8,381 nucleotides of DNA from an uncultured Jannaschia sp. (lineage in GTDB: Bacteria; Pseudomonadota; Alphaproteobacteria; Rhodobacterales; Rhodobacteraceae). Where the stretch lies: NCBI GenBank assembly GCA_937916365.1, contig CALFSY010000281.1, positions 1 to 8,381 of the forward strand. The letters run 5' to 3'. Shown here piece by piece: positions 5,872 through 8,381 of this stretch. Position numbers and translations under genes: made by a program. Every line of letters starts with the position of its first letter. The stretch's first letter is position 1. The notes under the pieces are model-generated. The model was not told the DNA's origin, searched no databases, and worked only from the letters and a program-made list of their open reading frames with translations.

Positions 5872-7683
5872 ATGTGCGGTATTGTTGGCGTGATCGGCAC
5901 ACATGAGGCCGCGCCGATTTTGGTTGAGGCACTGGGCCGGTTGGAATACCGCGGCTATGACAGTGCAGGCATCGCCACGTTACAGGATGGCCACTTAGAC
6001 CGCCGCCGTTCGGTGGGCAAATTGGTCAATCTGTCCGATCTTTTGGTCCATAACCCGTTGCCTGGCAAAAGCGGGATTGGTCACACGCGATGGGCAACGC
6101 ACGGTGTGCCAAACGAAAAAAACGCCCATCCCCATCGCGCGGGGCGTGTGGCCGTGGTTCATAACGGTATCATCGAAAATTTCCGCGAATTGCGGACCAA
6201 ATTAGCCGCTCGTGTATTTGAAAGCGACACCGATACCGAGACCATCGCGCAACTGTGCGAACACTATCTTGATACAGGCCTGCCCCCGCGCGAGGCCGCC
6301 GCAAAAACCATCGCAGCGTTGGAAGGCGCGTTTGCGTTGGCATTTTTGTTTGAGGGCGAGGATAATTTGATTGTCGTGGCGCGGCGGGGGTCGCCGCTGG
6401 CTATTGGGCATGGACAGGGGGAAATGTTTGTGGGCTCAGACGCCATTGCGCTGGGCCCGTTGACGGATACAATCACCTATCTGGAAGAAGGCGACCATGC
6501 CTTTGTCACCCGTGATGGTGTCGAAATTCGCAATGCTGAGGGGCACCTTGCCAATCGGCAAACCCGACACATCGCGGCACAAACCACCCAAATCGACAAA
6601 GCAGGCCATAAACATTTTATGGCCAAGGAAATGTTTGAACAACCCATAACGCTGGCCGACTGTTTGGCGCGCTATTCCAGAAACGGTGTGGTAACGCCGC
6701 CCCGTGACGGGTTGGATTTTACGGCGACAGATAGGGTGATCTTGGTCGCGTGCGGGTCTGCGTATTATGCGTGTGCTGTGGCGAAATACTGGTTTGAACG
6801 AATCGCAGGTTTGCCGTGCGATGTTGATATTGCATCGGAATTTCGGTATCGTGAGCCACCGATTTCCTGCCATGCAACGGCATTATTCGTAAGCCAATCG
6901 GGCGAAACGGCCGATACGCTTGCCGCGCTACGTCATGTTGCGGGCAAGGCTGCGCAGAGTGTGGCCGTGGTCAACGTGCCCGAAAGTTCCATCGCGCGGG
7001 AGGCCGACCTAACACTACCGATTCTGGCGGGGATGGAAATCGGCGTGGCTTCTACCAAGGCCTTTTTGAATCAGCTTTGTGTGTTGGCCCATCTTGCCAT
7101 TCTCGCCGGGCGGCAACGTGGGCGATTGACCGCCGAACGCGAGGCGGCGTTGGTTGAAACGTTGAATACACTGCCCGGTCTTCTTAATCACGCGCTGGCG
7201 CTGGAATCCAGGATCGCCAAATCCACCAGCACGTTGGCGCGGGCGCGGTCGGTTTTGTTTTTGGGGCGTGGCGCGATGTTTCCCCTGGCATTGGAAGGGG
7301 CGCTAAAGCTCAAAGAAATTAGTTATATCCATGCAGAGGGTTATGCGAGTGGAGAGCTTAAGCATGGCCCAATCGCCTTAATCGACCGCACAGTGCCAGT
7401 GGTGGTGTTAGCCCCGCGCGACGCCTTATTTGAAAAAACCATTTCCAATATGCAGGAGGTTTTGGCCCGCGAGGGGCAGGTGTGGTTGATAACCGATGAC
7501 CAAGGTGCCAACACAGTGGGGGATGGTGTTGGCCAAACCTTGATAATGCCTGCGGTCGATCCGATGTTTGCGCCGCTGCTTTACACAGTGCCCATACAGT
7601 TGATCGCGTATCATACCGCGCTGCATAAAGGCACCGATGTGGATCAACCGCGCAATTTGGCAAAATCGGTCACCGTGGAATAG
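5872..7683 (+). CDS. glmS: Glutamine--fructose-6-phosphate aminotransferase (isomerizing)
   Basis: GlmS converts fructose-6-phosphate and glutamine into glucosamine-6-phosphate in the cytosol, the first committed step to UDP-GlcNAc. At 603 residues it is close to the E. coli length of 609. The N-terminus MCGIVGVIG gives the nucleophilic Cys after Met removal. The class II glutaminase domain (about 2-225) also shows EYRGYDSAG, Arg73 in RWATHG, and Asn98-Gly99 in HNGIIEN. Two SIS sugar-binding domains follow. The first has CGSAYYA (from Cys294), SQSGET (341-346) and STKAF (from 394). The second has LKEISYIHAEGY with Glu482 and KHGP with His498. The C-terminus DVDQPRNLAKSVTVE carries the conserved Lys598. 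Every catalytic element is present. It is the second gene of the glmU-glmS pair. The stop is followed by a 60-base gap with no clear terminator. Confidence 0.98.
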   Translation: MCGIVGVIGTHEAAPILVEALGRLEYRGYDSAGIATLQDGHLDRRRSVGKLVNLSDLLVHNPLPGKSGIGHTRWATHGVPNEKNAHPHRAGRVAVVHNGIIENFRELRTKLAARVFESDTDTETIAQLCEHYLDTGLPPREAAAKTIAALEGAFALAFLFEGEDNLIVVARRGSPLAIGHGQGEMFVGSDAIALGPLTDTITYLEEGDHAFVTRDGVEIRNAEGHLANRQTRHIAAQTTQIDKAGHKHFMAKEMFEQPITLADCLARYSRNGVVTPPRDGLDFTATDRVILVACGSAYYACAVAKYWFERIAGLPCDVDIASEFRYREPPISCHATALFVSQSGETADTLAALRHVAGKAAQSVAVVNVPESSIAREADLTLPILAGMEIGVASTKAFLNQLCVLAHLAILAGRQRGRLTAEREAALVETLNTLPGLLNHALALESRIAKSTSTLARARSVLFLGRGAMFPLALEGALKLKEISYIHAEGYASGELKHGPIALIDRTVPVVVLAPRDALFEKTISNMQEVLAREGQVWLITDDQGANTVGDGVGQTLIMPAVDPMFAPLLYTVPIQLIAYHTALHKGTDVDQPRNLAKSVTVE

Positions 7684-7732
7684 TGTTGCCCAAAAACCCT
7701 GCCAAATGCGGGGGCGCACCCAAGGTGTGAAT

Positions 7733-7736
7733 AGGA
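7733..7736 (+). promoter_or_regulatory. Ribosome binding site of the PNPOx-family gene
   Basis: AGGA, 7 bases before the ATG at 7744, in the 60-base gap after glmS. It supports this start. The gap otherwise shows only a 4-bp hairpin. Confidence 0.55.
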
Positions 7737-7743
7737 TGGTCCC

Positions 7744-8286
7744 ATGGCTAAACAATTTTCTTCTTTAACGGATGATCACATCCAATTCATCGCCGATCAA
7801 CACGTGTTTTTTGTGGGCACCGCCGCCGAGGTTGGCCGTGTAAATGTATCCCCCAAAGGAATGGACAGTTTGCGCGTGATGGGGCCAAACCGTATTCTTT
7901 GGGTAAATTTGACCGGCTCTGGCAACGAAACGGCGGGGCATTTGGTGCGGGCAAACCGCATGACGTTAATGTGGTGTTCGTTTTCAAAACGCCCCCTAAT
8001 CCTACGCTGCTATGGAACCGCCAAAACCCTGCATTGTGATGATGCGGAGTGGGGTGGGTTGGCGGCAAATCTGCCTCATCATCGGGGCGCACGACAGATT
8101 TATGATGTCAATGTGGATTTGGTGCAAACCTCTTGCGGTTATGCGGTGCCGTTCATGGATCCGGCGGGGGACCGGCCAACGATGCAGCATTGGATTGATC
8201 AGCGCGAGGACGCCGATTTTCGCGCCTACTGGGCCGAAAAAAACCGCGAAACCATCGACGGCCTGCCCACGGGTGTGCCGGTATGA
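7744..8286 (+). CDS. Pyridoxamine 5'-phosphate oxidase-family (FMN split-barrel) protein
   Basis: The 180-residue protein belongs to the split-barrel flavin-binding superfamily that includes PdxH, but it is of the uncharacterised type related to general stress proteins, not PdxH itself. After a short N-terminal helix, the barrel runs from about residue 20: VFFVGTAAEVGRVNVSPKG (21-39), then SLRVMGPNRILWVNLTGSGN (42-61), MTLMWCSF (73-80) and ILRCYGTA (86-93). The C-terminal third includes ARQIYDVNVDLVQTSCGYAV (116-135) with a helical end. The SPKG, TGSGNETA and QTSCG stretches are ones I associate with this family in proteobacteria. Substrate and cofactor (FMN or F420-like) are not known from sequence. 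It is soluble, with no signal peptide. The stop overlaps the next gene by ATGA, so the two are probably translated together. It may be read from the glmU-glmS transcript or from its own promoter. Confidence 0.88.
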   Translation: MAKQFSSLTDDHIQFIADQHVFFVGTAAEVGRVNVSPKGMDSLRVMGPNRILWVNLTGSGNETAGHLVRANRMTLMWCSFSKRPLILRCYGTAKTLHCDDAEWGGLAANLPHHRGARQIYDVNVDLVQTSCGYAVPFMDPAGDRPTMQHWIDQREDADFRAYWAEKNRETIDGLPTGVPV

Positions 8287-8381
8287 TGCGCCTTGGCCCG
8301 CCTGATCTGACCTTACGGGGGCGATATGTGTCGTTGGTTCCGCTATCGCGCGATCATTGCGATGCGTTAGCAGGGGCCAGC
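8283..8381 (+). CDS. GNAT-family N-acetyltransferase (partial, 3' end beyond window)
   Basis: An open frame begins at ATG 8283, overlapping the TGA of the preceding gene as ATGA, and runs for 33 codons to the window edge without a stop. The first residues are MMRLGPPDLTLRGRYVSLVP, followed by LSRDHCDALAGAS. The pattern of Leu, (Arg/Thr)-Gly-Arg, a short hydrophobic strand, Pro-Leu, Asp-His and an Ala-rich helix is the typical first strand and helix of RimJ/RimL-like GNAT acetyltransferases. These move acetyl from acetyl-CoA to protein N-termini or small amines. The second ATG (8286) is an equally possible start. The acetyl-CoA binding motif lies beyond the window, so the family call rests on the N-terminus only. 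The overlap suggests translational coupling with the PNPOx-family gene. Confidence 0.6.
   Translation, partial: MMRLGPPDLTLRGRYVSLVPLSRDHCDALAGAS

Noticed and set aside
7707..7718. TGCG-GGGG-CGCA hairpin after glmS as a terminator
   Set aside because: The stem is only 4 bp and no T run follows.
7899..7907. Third copy of TTGGGTAAA
   Set aside because: It lies inside the PNPOx-family gene and encodes part of a conserved strand (Leu-Trp-Val-Asn), so it is explained by coding.

Overview
The window looks like a housekeeping stretch of an alphaproteobacterial chromosome, most likely from the Rhodobacterales/Roseobacter group. This is inferred from remembered family features, not from a search. 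The pointers are a SecG with a glycine-rich loop and an acidic, proline-rich tail, secG next to pyrG, gph divergent from glmU-glmS, and a DegT-type aminotransferase with the N-terminal stretch KPIFTGSFTQQEPIPE. Codons are GC-rich and several Shine-Dalgarno sequences are clear. I see no insertion sequence, phage gene, CRISPR array, tRNA or rRNA.

Layout. Bases 1-199 hold what may be the last 20 codons of an unidentified plus-strand gene (stop at 63-65), then a GC-rich hairpin with a short T run (101-136), then the secG leader. secG (200-568) encodes the small SecYEG subunit. A 185-base gap carries a perfect 19-nt palindrome, and pyrG (754-2397, CTP synthase) follows. pyrG converges tail-to-tail, with only 8 bases between stop codons, on a minus-strand pair: a fold-type I PLP aminotransferase of the DegT/DnrJ/EryC1/StrS family (2406-3662) and, upstream of it, a HAD phosphatase annotated as Gph (3674-4351). 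A divergent intergenic region of about 134 bases carries two copies of TTGGGTAAA. From there glmU (4486-5868) and glmS (5872-7683) run on the plus strand as a tight pair 3 bases apart. The window ends with a flavin-type pyridoxamine-phosphate-oxidase-family protein (7744-8286), which overlaps by ATGA the start of a GNAT acetyltransferase cut off by the window edge.

How the genes work together. GlmS makes glucosamine-6-phosphate and GlmU makes UDP-GlcNAc, which together supply peptidoglycan and lipid A precursors; GlmM is not in the window. PyrG makes CTP. The minus-strand HAD phosphatase and aminotransferase are spaced like an operon and share the divergent control region with glmU-glmS. Whether they act in phosphoglycolate salvage, amino-sugar metabolism or cell-wall recycling cannot be settled from sequence alone. 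I found no clear undescribed system. The points most worth a second look are the gph-aminotransferase pair, the repeats between gph and glmU, and the hairpin ahead of pyrG.
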